Origin: Uloborus plumipes
Lineage: Eukaryota; Arthropoda; Arachnida; Araneae; Uloboridae
NCBI GenBank assembly: GCA_038373865.1
Contig: JAXGGA010002162.1
Span: 62,001 to 126,000, forward strand
Direction: 5' to 3'
DNA: 64,000 nt
Below, piece after piece: positions 23,901 to 38,229 of this stretch. Position numbers and translations under genes: made by a program. Below the pieces are notes generated by a model, which was not told the origin of the DNA, ran no database searches, and saw only the letters and a program-made list of their open reading frames with translations. Each line of letters begins with the position of its first letter. The first letter of the stretch is position 1.

Positions 23901-26900
23901 GCATCCTGCAACAACCCAAGTGACTGTGTAGCTGCAACTGGAACTTCTCGTTCATCCATTAAACTGGCGACATTTGACGGGAAGACCTCGTGGAATATTT
24001 ACAAGAAGCAGTTCCTCATTGTTGCAGAAGCAAACTCCTGGGACTCTTCCACGAAAGCCTGTCACCTCGCAGCCTCGCTGAGAGGGGATGCAGCTGACAT
24101 ACTACAGACCTTCCCAGAGGATAAGATCCGCAACTTCGAAGCCTTATCATCGGCCTTGGAGCTTCGCTTTGGCGAAGCATGCCAAAAAGAAATCAGCCAA
24201 CTCCAGCTGAAATCCCAACTAAAGAGGACTGGAGAGACTTTGCAAGTTTTTGCAGCAGACGTTGAGAGGCTTTCCCATCTTGCCTTCTCGAACTGTCCTT
24301 CGGATGTTCGTGATAACCTGGCCCTGAACTACTTCATAGATGGACTGCGAAATCCAGAAGTTCAGACGGCTCTCCGGATGGCAGACATTAAAGATCTTAA
24401 ATCCGGTCTGGTCTACGCAATGAAGTTCGAGGCTGCACAGCAAATATCCCGCAAGGATCGCCATTCAACCAGGGGTGTGGAAGTGAGTGGCCAAGATTCG
24501 AACCCAACCGGTCTCTCGGAAATTGAGCGACAAATCAAAGAAATCTCGGGGACCCTGAAGAAGATTACTGCTCGCAAAGACCAGAGTAGACAACCACTGA
24601 AGTGCTGGAAATGTGGCGGTGAGGGCCACGTACGAAAGAACTGCGAGGCCCGCCAAGAAAGAAAGACGGCTCCCAAAGTTTTCCAGATTTCCTCAAGAAG
24701 TGGCGGCTGCAACGGACTCGTCATTTACGCATATGTGAATGGGTTTCCCTGCGAAATGATTGTGGACACAGGAGCCAACGTTACCATCATTAGGACTGAT
24801 GTGGCTCGTCAATTTGGTCTCAAGATCTTATGGACGCCGCCCTGCGTTACTCTCCAAACTGTGACAGGTGACAAAATCGAGATTGAAGGAAAAGCGAACT
24901 TAGAAATAATGTTCGGGAGCGCCACTTACCATCACACGGCATTCGTCGCTGACATTACAGATCCCTTCATTCTCGGACTGGACTTTTTGAGAAAATTCGA
25001 TTTTTCTATCAACTTTAAAAATAATGAGCTGCACTTGATGAGGGAAGACATAGCAATTTTCAATGCTGAAAATAACTTAAAATCCGCCCATCAAATAATA
25101 GCCCAAACAGATTTATGGATTCCCCCAAGATCAGAAATACTAATACCTGGCTCCATCAAGGAAAACAACAGTTTTAAATTCGGCCTAATTGAATATCCTA
25201 ACCAGAGTAATAGCCCAAAAGGAGTACTAGTGGCACCTACGCTTGTGGACCTTTCAAGGAATGCAGTTCCTGTGAGAGTCGCCAATGTAAGTGAAAGACC
25301 GAGGAATATCAAGAAAGGAGAAGTGTTGGCAACTTGTACTCCCGTAAACTGCATCATCAGAAGAATTGATTCCTCCGAGAATGTGTCTTCCGAATCCTTG
25401 ACTTCGAAATTAATTGGGAGTGCACCATTATCGAAGGATCAAAGATACGTTGCGGAAAAATTGGTGGACAACTTCAAGCAGGTGTTTTCATCTACATCCG
25501 AAGATGTTGGTCGCACGAGTTTAACGCAGCATAGGATCGACACTGGAGATCATCCCCCTATCAAGCAGCATCCAAGACGACTACCGTTCGCCAAGAAGGA
25601 AGAGGTTGAGATCCTCTTGAAAGAGATGCAGGAGAATGACGTCATCGAACCCTCATCCAGTCCTTGGGCATCCCTAATCGTCTTGGTCAGAAAAAAAGAC
25701 GGCTCCACCAGATTTTGTGTTGATTACCGACGCCTGAATGACATCACCAAGAAGGACAGTTACCCCCTTCCACGGATCGATGACACTCTGGACACCCTTT
25801 CCGGACACAAGTGGTTTTCGACCCTGGGTCTAAAGAGCGGCTACTGGCAGGTGGAGATACACCCCGACGACCGAGAGAAGACGGCGTTTACAACCGGACA
25901 AGGCTTGTGGCAACATAAAGTGATGCCGTTCGGCCTCTGCAATGCACCAGCTATGTTCGAGCGTCTTATGGAATCAGTGTTACGAGGACTCTCTTATGAA
26001 TCCTGTCTTGTCTACTTGGACGACGAGTTTTGAGGAACATTTGGCTAATCTTAGGAAGGTGCTGCAAAAGCTTAAGGAAGCCAACCTGAAGTTAAGCCCG
26101 TCCAAATGTAATTTGTTCCGCCGTGAGGTGAACTACCTTGGTCACATTATCTCTTCTGAGGGTGTACAAACAGATCCAGATAAGGTATCAGCAGTCAAGA
26201 ATTGGAGCGGCCCCGAAAATGTCCATCAGCTGCGAAGTTTCCTGGGGCTCTGCACGTACTACAGGAAGTTTGTGAAGGGTTTTTCCAACATTGCACGACC
26301 TTTGCATAAGCTGACGGAGAGCAAACAAAAATTTGAATGGTCCAAATTATGCAAGGATGCATTTCTACAACTGAAGGAGGCTTTAACATCAACGCCTATC
26401 CTCTCTTATCCTCAGCCTGGGAAATCCTTCACACTTGACACTGATGCGAGCCACGAGAGCGTTGGAGCTGTTTTATCTCAAGAAATAGACAGTAACGAAC
26501 ATGTCATCGCTTACTGGAGCAAATGCTTATCCAAGTCGGAGCAAAATTATTGTGTCACGAGAAAGGAATTGCTCGCCATAGTTAAAGCTGTAGAACATTT
26601 CCATCATTACCTCTACGGTCGTAAATTCCGGCTCCGGACTGATCATGCCTCTTTAACTTGGCTTTTGAATTTCAAGAATCCAGAGGGTCAGGTAGCCAGG
26701 TGGATACAGCGGCTCCAGGAATATGACATCGAGATTAAGCACCGAAAAGGCTTATCACACGGGAATGCTGACGCTTTATCAAGAAGACCTTGTTCCGAGA
26801 ACTGCCATTATTGCTCCCGAATAGAGAAACAGTACGGGACGACAATCCCTACTGCCTGTCAAGTTACTGCTACTTCATCATCTTCAGATCCTGATCCATG

Positions 26901-29900
26901 GAGTGACGACCAAGTAAGAAAAGATCAGCTTGAAGACCCAGACCTAAAGCCTATCATAGAGTTAATGGAAAAGGACAGTCGGCGACCTAGTTGGCAAGAC
27001 GTTTCTATCTACAGTCCTGCAACGAAAAGATACTGGGCTCTATGGAAATCTCTCCAGTTGCGAAATGGCGTTCTGTATCGGAAATGGGAATCTGACGATG
27101 GCAAAGCATTTAAATGGCAGTTACTCCTTCCCAGATCAAGAATTCCAGACGTTCTAAAGGAATTGCACAATAGTCCGACTGGAGGACACTTTGGTATCTT
27201 GAAAACCCTCCACAAGGTTCGAGAGCGCTTCTTCTGGAGCAAGGCGAAGGATGACGTGGAGAAGTGGTGCCATTCTCGCGACGCCTGTGCCGCCCGTAAA
27301 GGACCGAAGAGAAGAAGCCGAGGGAAACTACATCTTTACAACGTAGGAGCTCCTTTCGAACGAATCGGGATCGACATTCTTGGTCCTCTACCGAAAACTA
27401 CTGATGGGAACAAATACATCCTCAATTCCATTGACTATTTCACCAAATGGCCCGAAGCATATTCCCTTCCGGATCAAGAAGCTACCACTGTAGCAGAAAC
27501 TCTAGTCCAGCATTGGATCTCAAGATATGGGACACCTTTGCAGATCCACTCCGATCAGGGGAGAAACTTCATCTCTGCTGTATTTAAGGGCCTATGTAAA
27601 ATCCTCAAAATTGAGAAAACTCGAACGACACCACTACACCCACAATCGGACGGCATGGTGGAGAGATTCAACAGGACAATCCTTAATAATCTCTCGCTAA
27701 TGGACTCCAAAAATCAACAGGATTGGGACAAGAAACTTCCTCTGTTCCTGCTGGCCTACCGCAGTGCTGTCCACGAGACCACCGGATATTCCCTATCACA
27801 GATGCTCTTCGGCCGAGAGCTTCGGCTACCTTGTGATCTCGTCTTCGGTCTCCCTCCAGATTCGCCTTCATCGCCTGAGGAGTACGTCCAGGATCTCCAG
27901 GCCCGGTTGGAAGACGTTCATCACTTCGCACGGGAGCGAATTAACATCGCGACGGAGAAGATGAAGACCTGATACGACACAAGGTCCACTGGTCATGACT
28001 TTCAAGAAGGTGACAAGGTGTGGCTATGGAATCCCATCCGACGTAAAGGTCTATCCCCCAAATTGCAGTCGCATTGGGATAGACCCTACACAGTCCTCCA
28101 CCGGCTGAACGAAGTCGTAGTGAGGATCCAGAAGTCATCACATTCAAAACCTAGGGTTGTCCATTATGATCGGCTAGCCCCATACTATGGCCATAGTTCG
28201 TAAAATAAATCTAAAGCTACCATGGTAACTTGTTTGTAAATTTTGTAAATAACTTTTGCCTTTAACTTGTTTGTAAATTTTGTAAATAACTTTTGCTTTT
28301 AGTTGTTTGTAATATTACTTTATCAATGTTATTGTTTCTTTCATGTTCTCAATGTTATTGTTTATCATGTTTATGATTGGTTTTCATGTAATGTGTGCAT
28401 CTGTAAATTCTCCCTTGCTTCCTTTCTGGGGATTGTACTGCCCGGGACGTGCAGTCCTTGGGAAGGGGGCAATGTTACAAATCTTGTAAATAGTTGTTGT
28501 TTTTCCTGCCTTGCATCATTTTCATTAGTTTTGGTTTTATCTGGCGTCATGTTGCAAAAGTATCTGAAGATATCACTTTTATCACTTGTATACCGGCCCT
28601 GTAACGTTTTGTAGTTTTTACACTTGCCCTACATTTGATAAGCATGAAGACAGTTTTGCTCTGAGTGTGTTTTTCTTTTCTTTTTACTAGAATTTGTGAA
28701 TGGATTGTTCAAGTTTGTGAACGAACGAACACTCCGGATTTTGCTAGAATATTGTCGTAATTTCGTTCTCGAGTATAAATAGCTGGCCTTGAACACAGTC
28801 AGTTAGTTGTTTTCAGATTTGATCTGGTGACTCGTTTTTATTCGCTTGGGCGGATGTTTGTTTTGCTTTTGTAATTTCTTAATTACTGTTCACGTTAGAT
28901 ACGTGGTCCTGAGTTACTGTTGAGAGTACAGTGTACTGTTTTGCTACCTAATTGCTGGATGTTTAGCAATTGTTTCCTGCTTTATTGTAAATAGTGTACA
29001 TACTTGTAAATAAATTTATAGTTACATCCTCAAGATTGGAATGCTCATTTAAGAAAGTTGAAGGTGCTACGGACTCGTTACAATACCATATGACCAGAGT
29101 CAAAGATTTCATACTTATTAACACTGAAGTGAAATACTATTTAAAGATGTATGGGTTAAGAAACTTAAATTGTTGTAACAAAAATAAAATTAAGCCAGAG
29201 ATTAAGCATTTAAGTTCTTGACATTTTACACTTACAGAGCATGGAATTTTATTTAAAACTCTTGTTTTAATGATTTAATTAAAATAAAAAGAAATGTAAT
29301 TTGCTTGCCTGTCAACAAGGAATAGCAAGCATCGAAAATGCGAAATGTATTATACAAATAATTATTGGTATAATCACCAAAAATTCGAGAAAGGGGAAAA
29401 AAAATCTGGATTAAAACTATCTTATTTCCGGTATTTTCGAGTATGAAAATACCAAAATCGATCATGAAAATACCGGAAATCCGGTAAAATACTGGAACAC
29501 AATCACCCCTGCAATAGTTGAGGTTTTAGAGTCTTAAAAATCTTTACCTCTATGATTAACAAATATTGAGAAAAATGCGAGCATGTTGAGAATTTCATTT
29601 ATCAACAATGAACTCACATATCAAAATTGGTAGATTAAGTTCAGTCTCAAGCCATCCAATTGCTGTGTTTGATTTCATGGCATATCCTCGAATTTTTAAT
29701 TGCATAATGTTTAATTTTTGGCATCATGATTACTTTTTTGTTAGCTCATCATTTTGTTTGATATTTATATAATATCCTGCTAATAGTAGAATTCTGTCTT
29801 TGCACTGTGACCTAGTTACTTTTGCACTGTTTGCAGTTTTTCCAAGAGTACTTTTTAAATTTTATTTTAGTAGAATTACATATTGATTTTGTATTAGAAA

Positions 29901-32900
29901 TGTACCGAGTAGCACTTTGGCCGAGTACCAAGTACTCGGCCTTTCAATACTTGGCCTTGGCTTTTTGGCTACTTGGTATGATACTTATTGCACCAGTTTA
30001 AAATACAATGATTTTGATTATTAAACTATTTTCATAGCACTAATTATTTTTAATTTTTTCCCCCAGTATTGCTTAACTCAAGATAATCTCAACCTTTCGA
30101 TATAAACAATGTGATCCCTTTTTGCGATATAAACAATAACTTAATTTTATTTCTATGTGGTGTTTTCACTGTACCAAACACTTGTATATGTAAAACGACA
30201 GTTTAAAAAACTTGCGATCTTAAGTTTTCAAACGATTTAAAATAAATTGAAATATTATTTAAGGGTTTCTTAATATCAGTCTATAATATATATCTGAGGG
30301 ATCACATGAACGGTTCCTGGCCAAAGGTGAATTTAACACACTAATATGTGATACGGAAAAGGTAACATTCATGTAGGTAAAGGTAACATTCACAAAAGCA
30401 CATTCATGTATTTTACAACGTAGATAGTGCATAGGCCATGTAGCTTAACTTTTATCCTGTATTGATTTTAAAAGTGAAGTTTTTTTTTTTTTTTTTTTTT
30501 TTTTTACTAAGGCATAGAATATAGTTGTGTTTTATGAATAAAGCAATTGTAAATTTCTTTAAAATTTTATTATCTCAAACAGAATTCAATTTTTACAACT
30601 ATTCGGTATTGGCAGAGTACCTGATCAAAACTTTCCTAAAAAACGTGTATTTATCAAGTACTTGGTACATCACTATATTTTGTATTGCTGAATAAAATGT
30701 TTAATTTATTTTGTTAAGGGTTATAAAGTTCAATATTATTAAAGCACAAAATTGCAAAAATATTGAATACATGTAACAAAGTAACCCTCTTTTTCAAGTC
30801 ATGTAGTTTTCAGCCTCTAATGACTAAGCAACTGTCATAAGAAAGGCTGCTTAGCATCGGAAGCTCAAAACATTTTCTTTACTGCAAAAAGTTAAACTTT
30901 TTACTCTGAATCATGTACATGCAATATTTTGCAATTTTGTGTTAAAATAAAGTTACTATTTTTTTCCCCAAGAAGTCATTTAGTCAGATTCAATATTTCA
31001 ACATTGTATAAATTTTTCTTACATTTATTAACATCAGCAAAGTACTGGTACATGCTGATATTCCCATATCTTTTTTAATTTTTGAGGGGGCAAAGAATAT
31101 GTATCTAATGCAAATGATAAAAAAATATTTAAGTGACAATTTTCCAAAGCTGGGGTCAATTACCGTTCATGACTTTTCCAAATGATGGGCTAGCATGCAG
31201 TAAAAAGCTTGTTACGTGCAGGGGTGCAGAATATGTCCGATCCGGCGATCCTAGATCGGAGGAAATATTGGTCTTTTGGGGAAATTTTTTACGAAAAATA
31301 AAAAGTGAATCTGGAAACCTCTTTTCCAAATCATAATTATTTCTTCCTTTTAAAATGTCAAAAAAAAAAATGGTTCTTGTCAAAAAACAGACTTAAAAAT
31401 GTACAAAACATTTAAAGTCATAGACAACATCCACAAAGACAATGGAAGATTGCCTTTTTTTCAATTGTTAAAGGAAAATTTAACATTTTTTAGTTAACCC
31501 ATTAATGCATAGTGTCCCTTTTTAGGGATGGTCCAAAAAATGTCTGAATTTACCAAAAATGAACATTTCAACCAAATAAGTTCAATTATTACTTTGGTAT
31601 TGTTTCAATTTATTATTAACAGATTGCAGCACATAACCAATGTAAAGTGTTCTGTAGCCGTGTAACCAGTAATACAAAGTATCTTTGAAAAAAAATGTCA
31701 GGCATTAATGGGTTAATGTGCTTTTATTGAAGTATTATGCATATAACTTAGCTTGCGGAGAAACAAATTGTAATTAATTGAAATATATTTTACTGTGGAA
31801 TAGCTGCAGTAATGCGAAATTAATTTTTATCTAAGCTTATACATATCGTTAAATTTTGGGGAAATTTTCTCACGGATTGGGGGAACTGTTGGATGGGAAA
31901 ACATTTTCTGCACCCCTGGTTATGTGTGTGGCCCTTCACTGGAAAAGGTAGTACACCCCTGAATTTAATTAATAATTCAGTGTTTTCAGAGTGATGTCTT
32001 TTAAAGTTTCTGAGAGGATATTTAATCTACAAAATTATATGCTCAAGTATTTTTTAAAAGATTGAGTGCAGTGTTTAATGTCTCATTATAAAGTATAGCT
32101 AGAACAGAAATATTTACCTTTCACACTAGGTTTTTTGAAACTGCGAACTGGCTCTGAAAACGGTTTAACAAAACTACCAGCAAGTTTTAATCCTTGTTCA
32201 ACAACAGATGCTTCAGCCTGAATTAATTGTTGTGCAATAGCAACCTAAAAAGAAAAATTATCAGAAGAAAAATCTTTTTTTGAACAATAGCTAGAGGGTC
32301 TGCTCTCTGCCTGCCGGCACTCACCAACCTTGAAGGTTGCTAAGAAATCTTATTTTGATCGCAAAGATTAAAATCTTATCAGATCGAGATATGTGTTATG
32401 ATAAAACCAAAATAAAAGCCCTCCTCCTATAAAAACAAAACCTGAGCAAAAAGCTCATTATAGTTAGAGCAATATTAAAATCCCAATTCCATCGAAATAG
32501 GTTTAACAAAACTATTAAAAAAAATTTAAACCCAAATTCATAATTTATTGTACCACAAAAATCATCTAAAAATAACTTTTTGAGAGAGCAAATATATTTA
32601 ATTTTCTGAGTGGAGTTTAAAAAATTTCTGAATTATTAAAATAAGGGTATGTAGAGTAAACATAAGTACGTCTAATAAAAAGCAACATTTGGGCATTTAA
32701 ACCTCACAATTTTGTCTCCAAATTTGTTAAATAATTCGACAAAATTTATCAAATAGGAAATTTTTGTTAAGACTTTGTTCCAGAGAAAGCTAAAGATTAT
32801 TTTCAAAGTTTTCTCAAGCATGGCATATTTTAATCATCTCGAACAGCTATTTTTACCAATGTTATTCACTAAAAAATACATTCAAGAGCTGATGTTTATT

Positions 32901-35900
32901 TTCAGTGTTAGAAAGAAGAAGACTAAAAGTTTAGATGGTGTATGATTCTTTAAGCTTCTTAAACTCAATTTTGAAACGGCTAGTTATGTTGATGTAGTTG
33001 ATTGGTCAAACTGTGCTTTAGCAGTATTTTCAGATGCATTGATAGCTACCTCTATCAATGCATCTGAAAATACTTGAAAGAAATGTCCTAAGATCAGCTT
33101 ACAGAATTAACTTTCGATGAGTTTCCCTGTCAGCTCTCACACCGACTGTTGAATGTTTTATAAAACACATATCTTAAACTGCAATGAAAGTTTATTGACA
33201 TTGCATGAGATGGATACATTTGTGAAAAAGCTCAATCTAGAAAACTAACGCTTGCCGAAAATTCCAATATTATTCGACACCTGATAAACAATATACATAA
33301 CTTATTCTAAAAAAATTTAATTTATAGATTTTAAAAAAATATTCTCTCTTCAGCTAATTTTAGAAAATATGCGATACTATTGCAGAGTAATTGAATAATT
33401 ACTATGATTATTAGTACTATTTAATTATATAATGAATTGATTTCGAAAAATAATTTTGCACTGATTTTTTTACAAAATCTGATATTTTTTTCATTTTCCT
33501 CCAATTTTGGATGCTAGAAAAGCGCGTTTGAATATTTACCAAAATCGAAAAAAGATTTTACGAACACTTTCTGGCTCATTAAGTAGCATTTCCATTGCAT
33601 CTCAATAAAATATTTGGATTTTTTTTTTTTTTTTTTTAAACACAAAAAATGCATTTTTTTCTCTTATTTTTCTGTTTTTCAGGGTCAAAGGGCTAGATGT
33701 TTTTTAATATTCAAGAAATGTTTTGTGAGTTCTTTCTAGCTCACGGAGCAACTTTTGCGCACTATCCAAAAATGGATTTCCACAAAAAAAAAAATTTTGG
33801 CCTTTTTCGGCCCACCCTACTGTATACAGTATAAATACAAGTAAAATACAATTTCTTCAACGTCACACAAGATAAAGCGTAAAATTAAAGGGAAAAGGAT
33901 GGAGGATACTCAAGATTAGCATTTTACAATAAAAAAGGTTAAATGCAGTGGTATTGCTTAAAAACTTACTAAATACAAAAAACATATTATGCTTAATGCA
34001 AGTATACTTACTTGTTTTTTGATATAATCATGCGAAATGGCCCCTTCATCATTGTCCTCATCATGATCTTTTATATTCTTTGAAAACATTAAATCATGAT
34101 CACTAATACCAAATATATCCAAAGAATAAAGAAAGGCTACATGTGCATCTAAAGATTCTGATGCAACTCGTTCAGCAGAGTGCATCTTTTCAAGTTGTAC
34201 TTGAGTTGCTGAATATTTTGGATTTTCCAATGAGAACAATTCTCTCAACTCTTGCTTAGAGAAATACCTATCGAAGAATGGATCTTTTAAAAATTTTATC
34301 GCATATTATAGACAAAGAAAACTGGGCAAACAGAACAGAGAGATTTAATAATACAAATGTTCTGCTATTTACCTAATCAGAGCCATACTATATTAAAATA
34401 GTGCCTTATCATGGCTTTTTTTAAAAATCGCTAAGAATATTGGAGCCTTTAATTTTATGAATTAGGAAGCTTTTCTAAGCAATGTAATAAGATTGAAAGA
34501 AGTTAAAATTCTAGATTAAATTAGTATGGCCATAAATGTTTGAGATAACATTATTAGTAAAGAAATTTTCAATCTACATGAACTCATATCATTACAAAAT
34601 AAAATTATACACACATATCTTGTTTAAATACTTCCGAAAATCGGCAAAAAAGCTTTATCTGTACAAGTTTGGGTGCAAAATAATTAAACATTCATTTGAC
34701 ATTGAAATATTTCAAATCAAATGATCATACAGTAAACAGACAAAATATTTTCAATAGATTGATTTAAACAGAGCAACAAGTTTTAATAGGCAAAACAATA
34801 AATAACTTGGAATTCGTTCATCAAATTAAAAATACAAGTAGTTTTTTTTTTTTTATTGTTTAAACAGTTTTCATGACATAAGCAATAATGTAGGTTTAAT
34901 TCTTTTACTACTTTATTATTATTATTTTACTAAGAGTGATCCTAACATACAACTATGTTACATTCTTTAAAACAAAAACACATCATTTCGTTCTGCATCA
35001 GATGAATCATTAGTTTTGATTACCACGATATTCTTTTGTTGTCTCATAACAAACACAATACAATTGGTAAATATTTTTCAAAATAGTTACCTATATGGAT
35101 CTGGAGCAGAACAAGTTGCCTGTCTTGTAATCGAATCCTTAAAAATTTGACGTCTGTAAATTTTTTCTTCCACTGAACCACATGTAATTAATCTATAAAC
35201 AATAACATTTTTCTTCTGCCCGATTCTATATATTCTATCTACAGCTTGAGCATCAGTAGCAGGATTCCAGCTGGGATCATCTAAAATAGATTATATATAT
35301 ATATATATATATACAGGGTGTCCACTCCTATCGTGGCCCAATAGCTAATTTCTAAACCGTTAGAGATAAGCATAGTTTATTTAGAAAAAAAGTTCTGAAT
35401 TACAAAAGAAATTTTGGGTCTATGAAATGTTTTTCAAAAAATCAAATTTTGAAAGAGTTACGAAATTTAAATTCTTATACAGCCCCCCAGTCTTATCAAT
35501 TATATTTAGTAAACCATTCAGTTATGAGGTTTTGAAAAATCAAGATTTTGCATTATTTCATGACGTCATCGAGAGATCGCTTAAGGGACCGTATGCGAAA
35601 TCCTTCAAAATCTCAATTTTTCAAAACATCATAACTTGGTTAATTTTTGTCGTAGAAGAGTGATTTTTTTTAGTTTTAAACGTTACAGTTACAAGAATAT
35701 TTTACTAAATATGATTAATATGACTGAGGAACTGTATAAAAATTAAAATTTCGTAACTCTTTCAAAATTTGATTTTTTTGAAAAACATTTCGTAGCCCAA
35801 ATTCCTTTCGTAATTTAGAGATTTTTTCCTAAATAAACTATATGCTTATCTCTAACGGTTTAGAAATTAGCTATTGGGCCACGATAGGAGTGGACACCCT

Positions 35901-38175
35901 GTATATATATATATAAACTACTCTGAAAAAGAAAGGAAAAAAAAAGATTTCACTACTAATTTTTTCTCTTTTTAATTTGAGGTTTCTAAACTTCTTATTT
36001 ACAGCAACCTTTGAAGAATTGGGATTTTCTCATGGCACCCCCCCCCCACACACACACACTACCACCACACATACACACTCACACTCAAGAGAACACCATT
36101 TTTAATGCAACAAAGTGTGTGAAAAAGTTTTTGAGGAAGCAGCAACACTGAAATGCAAGCATTTACTTTCACTTTAGAGTTAAATTAATTAAAATTGTTC
36201 ATGCTAAAGATGTCTTTTAAAAATTGAAAAATGCTATTAAAACTGAAAAGACAACAAGTTGTGTGCAAAACTGATAGAAAACATAAGACACTTACTAAAT
36301 AGTAACAAACATATAGTTTGAGGAAAAATTTAAGAGGAAAGAAAAAATACATACAAATGATGACTCTGTCAGCAGCAGTCAGTGTTAACCCAACACCTCC
36401 AACCTATCAAAAGATATAATATTTAAAATAATTTATAATAAACAGACCACAAATATAATTAAGTATTAACCAGCAACAGGTTCTGTGACTATCTGGGTTG
36501 TTCCTATTCCATTTATCAATCCCCAATGAAGAGTGAGATCCCTCTTAAAACTATCCACCCGACTGCAATTAACAACTGCTTCAGTGAACTATTTTAAATG
36601 CCTACAATCCTGTGCAGTTAGAAATGTTTAATTTCTAAATTAGGTTAGGATTTGAAAAAAGCAAAACAATAGCACCTGTAAAATTTTTTGGGCAAAATTC
36701 ATAAAATTGAACACAAATCAAAATTTTCATATTTGCAAACTGAAAATCAGCCCTAAAACCTATTAGAATTGTAGGCATTAACTCCAATATGATCCCTTAC
36801 ATCAGTACTTTTTAAATTACGTTTGGTGAAACCTTAGGGATTCATGGAACACATATAAAGGTTCCACAAAGCTTCCTATTCTATTAATTTAAGTTAATCA
36901 CTTAAAAATTGAAAAACACTGGTATTAGTTCTCAAGAGACTTGTGATTGTTGAAGCATGAAAAAAAGATAAAAGACTCTTAAACAGTTCTCCAAGCAAAA
37001 ATATTTCTGCTCAACATGGCAATACAGCTTTTAGTGCATTTTAGAGAAACAACACATGTAAAGAGAAAGGTTATTTTATCAAGAATCACAAAAAAAGAGC
37101 TTGGTTACTTTCCTATTCCATGCTGATGAGTGTATAATAAGCACAAAACTGCATTCCATGGATGGAACAGAGAGCCCCCCTCCTTTTTTTTTTTTTTTTT
37201 GGCATTCTTGATTGATAAATCACGGGAGAATCACTTTTTCCTGGATTTTGAGGACCACTTTTGGGGAATTCCATAGTTTATCAAGGAGAAAACGCAGAAC
37301 TAGCCACATTAAAGATTCTTATTGGGGATTGCTAGGGTTTTAAGTAGAAAAATAATTCCCAGTAATCACTTTTACATTATTACTAGCAGTACCCTCATTG
37401 CTAAAAATTGGCACACTTTTAAACTCATATAAACATTCTGTTAAAATTATTCACTAAATAAATCAACAAATAATAAATTACATTTACAGCAGCTTTGAAA
37501 TATAAAATAATCCACTAACTCCACTGTTTATTGTCCAACTTGCCAAGGGACCATGCTATCGTAACTCAGCCGAACAGCAATCCAACAACTCCAAACAATT
37601 AGTGATCTGATCATTCCTAACAAAAACATTTAAATGACAACCCGAATATTTCTCTCTTGCCCCATAGAAAAGGAACGTAACCAAATCCCCCCCCCCCCCC
37701 CCCACTGAATCTAATGCAAAATTATCATTCTCTCTAAGTCAAATGGGAACAAACTTTTTAAAATTAAAAGTACCTTTGTTGTTTCTTTTTTTTTTTTTTG
37801 ATACATAAATAAAAGACCTTAAATTACATTAACAGCAGCGTTAAAATGTAAAATAATCCACAAACTCTTGTTTATTGCCCAACTTGCTAAATTTGATTAA
37901 AATTAATTATAAACTATAGAGGGAAACCCCACTCTTAGTCCGAGAGCCAGGTGAAAATTTGGTTAATTATTTCCTCTCGATAGATAATTGGCCATACGCA
38001 TCAGACAACAGTATCATAAAGCCCTATGACCGTCAGCTGCGGCACAGTGGGGGGGATGAGTAGTTGGAACCTCCCAAGCTTGAAGGAAAAAAAAAAATTC
38101 AGTCATTTCCTCTCGCCTAAAAATTTACCAGATGATAGCTTATATGTAACTACTAGGTGACCCGTGCGGAATTCC

Positions 38176-38229
<54 letters not shown>

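Larger units (their letters stand above)
22759..29082 (+). mobile_element. Ty3/gypsy LTR retrotransposon, complete ends, TSD ATAC
   Basis: A 6.3-kb element with two nearly identical LTRs (608 and 610 bp), a primer-binding site, gag-pol reading frame and purine tract in the expected order. ATAC flanks it (22755-22758, 29083-29086). Domain order protease, reverse transcriptase, RNase H, integrase places it in Ty3/gypsy. It lies antisense to the PICH gene, inside the intron at 14643-32117. Pol is broken (see the coding entry), so it cannot move on its own. Confidence 0.95.
15946..29511. mobile_element. Second-layer element with CAGGGRTGATTGTG ends, 6-bp direct repeat CAATAG
   Basis: The left end CAGGGATGATTGTGAG and right end CACAATCACCCCTG are inverted repeats flanked by CAATAG (15940-15945, 29512-29517). 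Its own parts are about 15946-16200, 22527-22754 and 29087-29511, interrupted by the 16209 element and the Ty3 element. The left 250 bp recurs at 62102-62345, confirming it as a family. Confidence 0.65.
15133..31962. mobile_element. Outermost hAT-type element of the nested block, TSD ATTTAATT
   Basis: The left end is TAGGGGTGCACAACC followed by TGTGGCCCGCC. The right end is GGTAGTACACCCCTGA. ATTTAATT lies on both outer sides (15125-15132, 31963-31970). The ends differ by one base (TAGGGG against TCAGGGG). Its own sequence is limited to about 15133-15939 and 29518-31962. Everything between arrived later. No transposase remains that I can read. Confidence 0.65.

Noticed and set aside
27683..27931. 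Antisense frames within the Ty3 pol region
   Set aside because: They are complements of the integrase coding sequence.
15133..31962. A single 16.8-kb giant autonomous transposon
   Set aside because: Internal boundaries with their own target duplications show that the size comes from later insertions, not from cargo genes.
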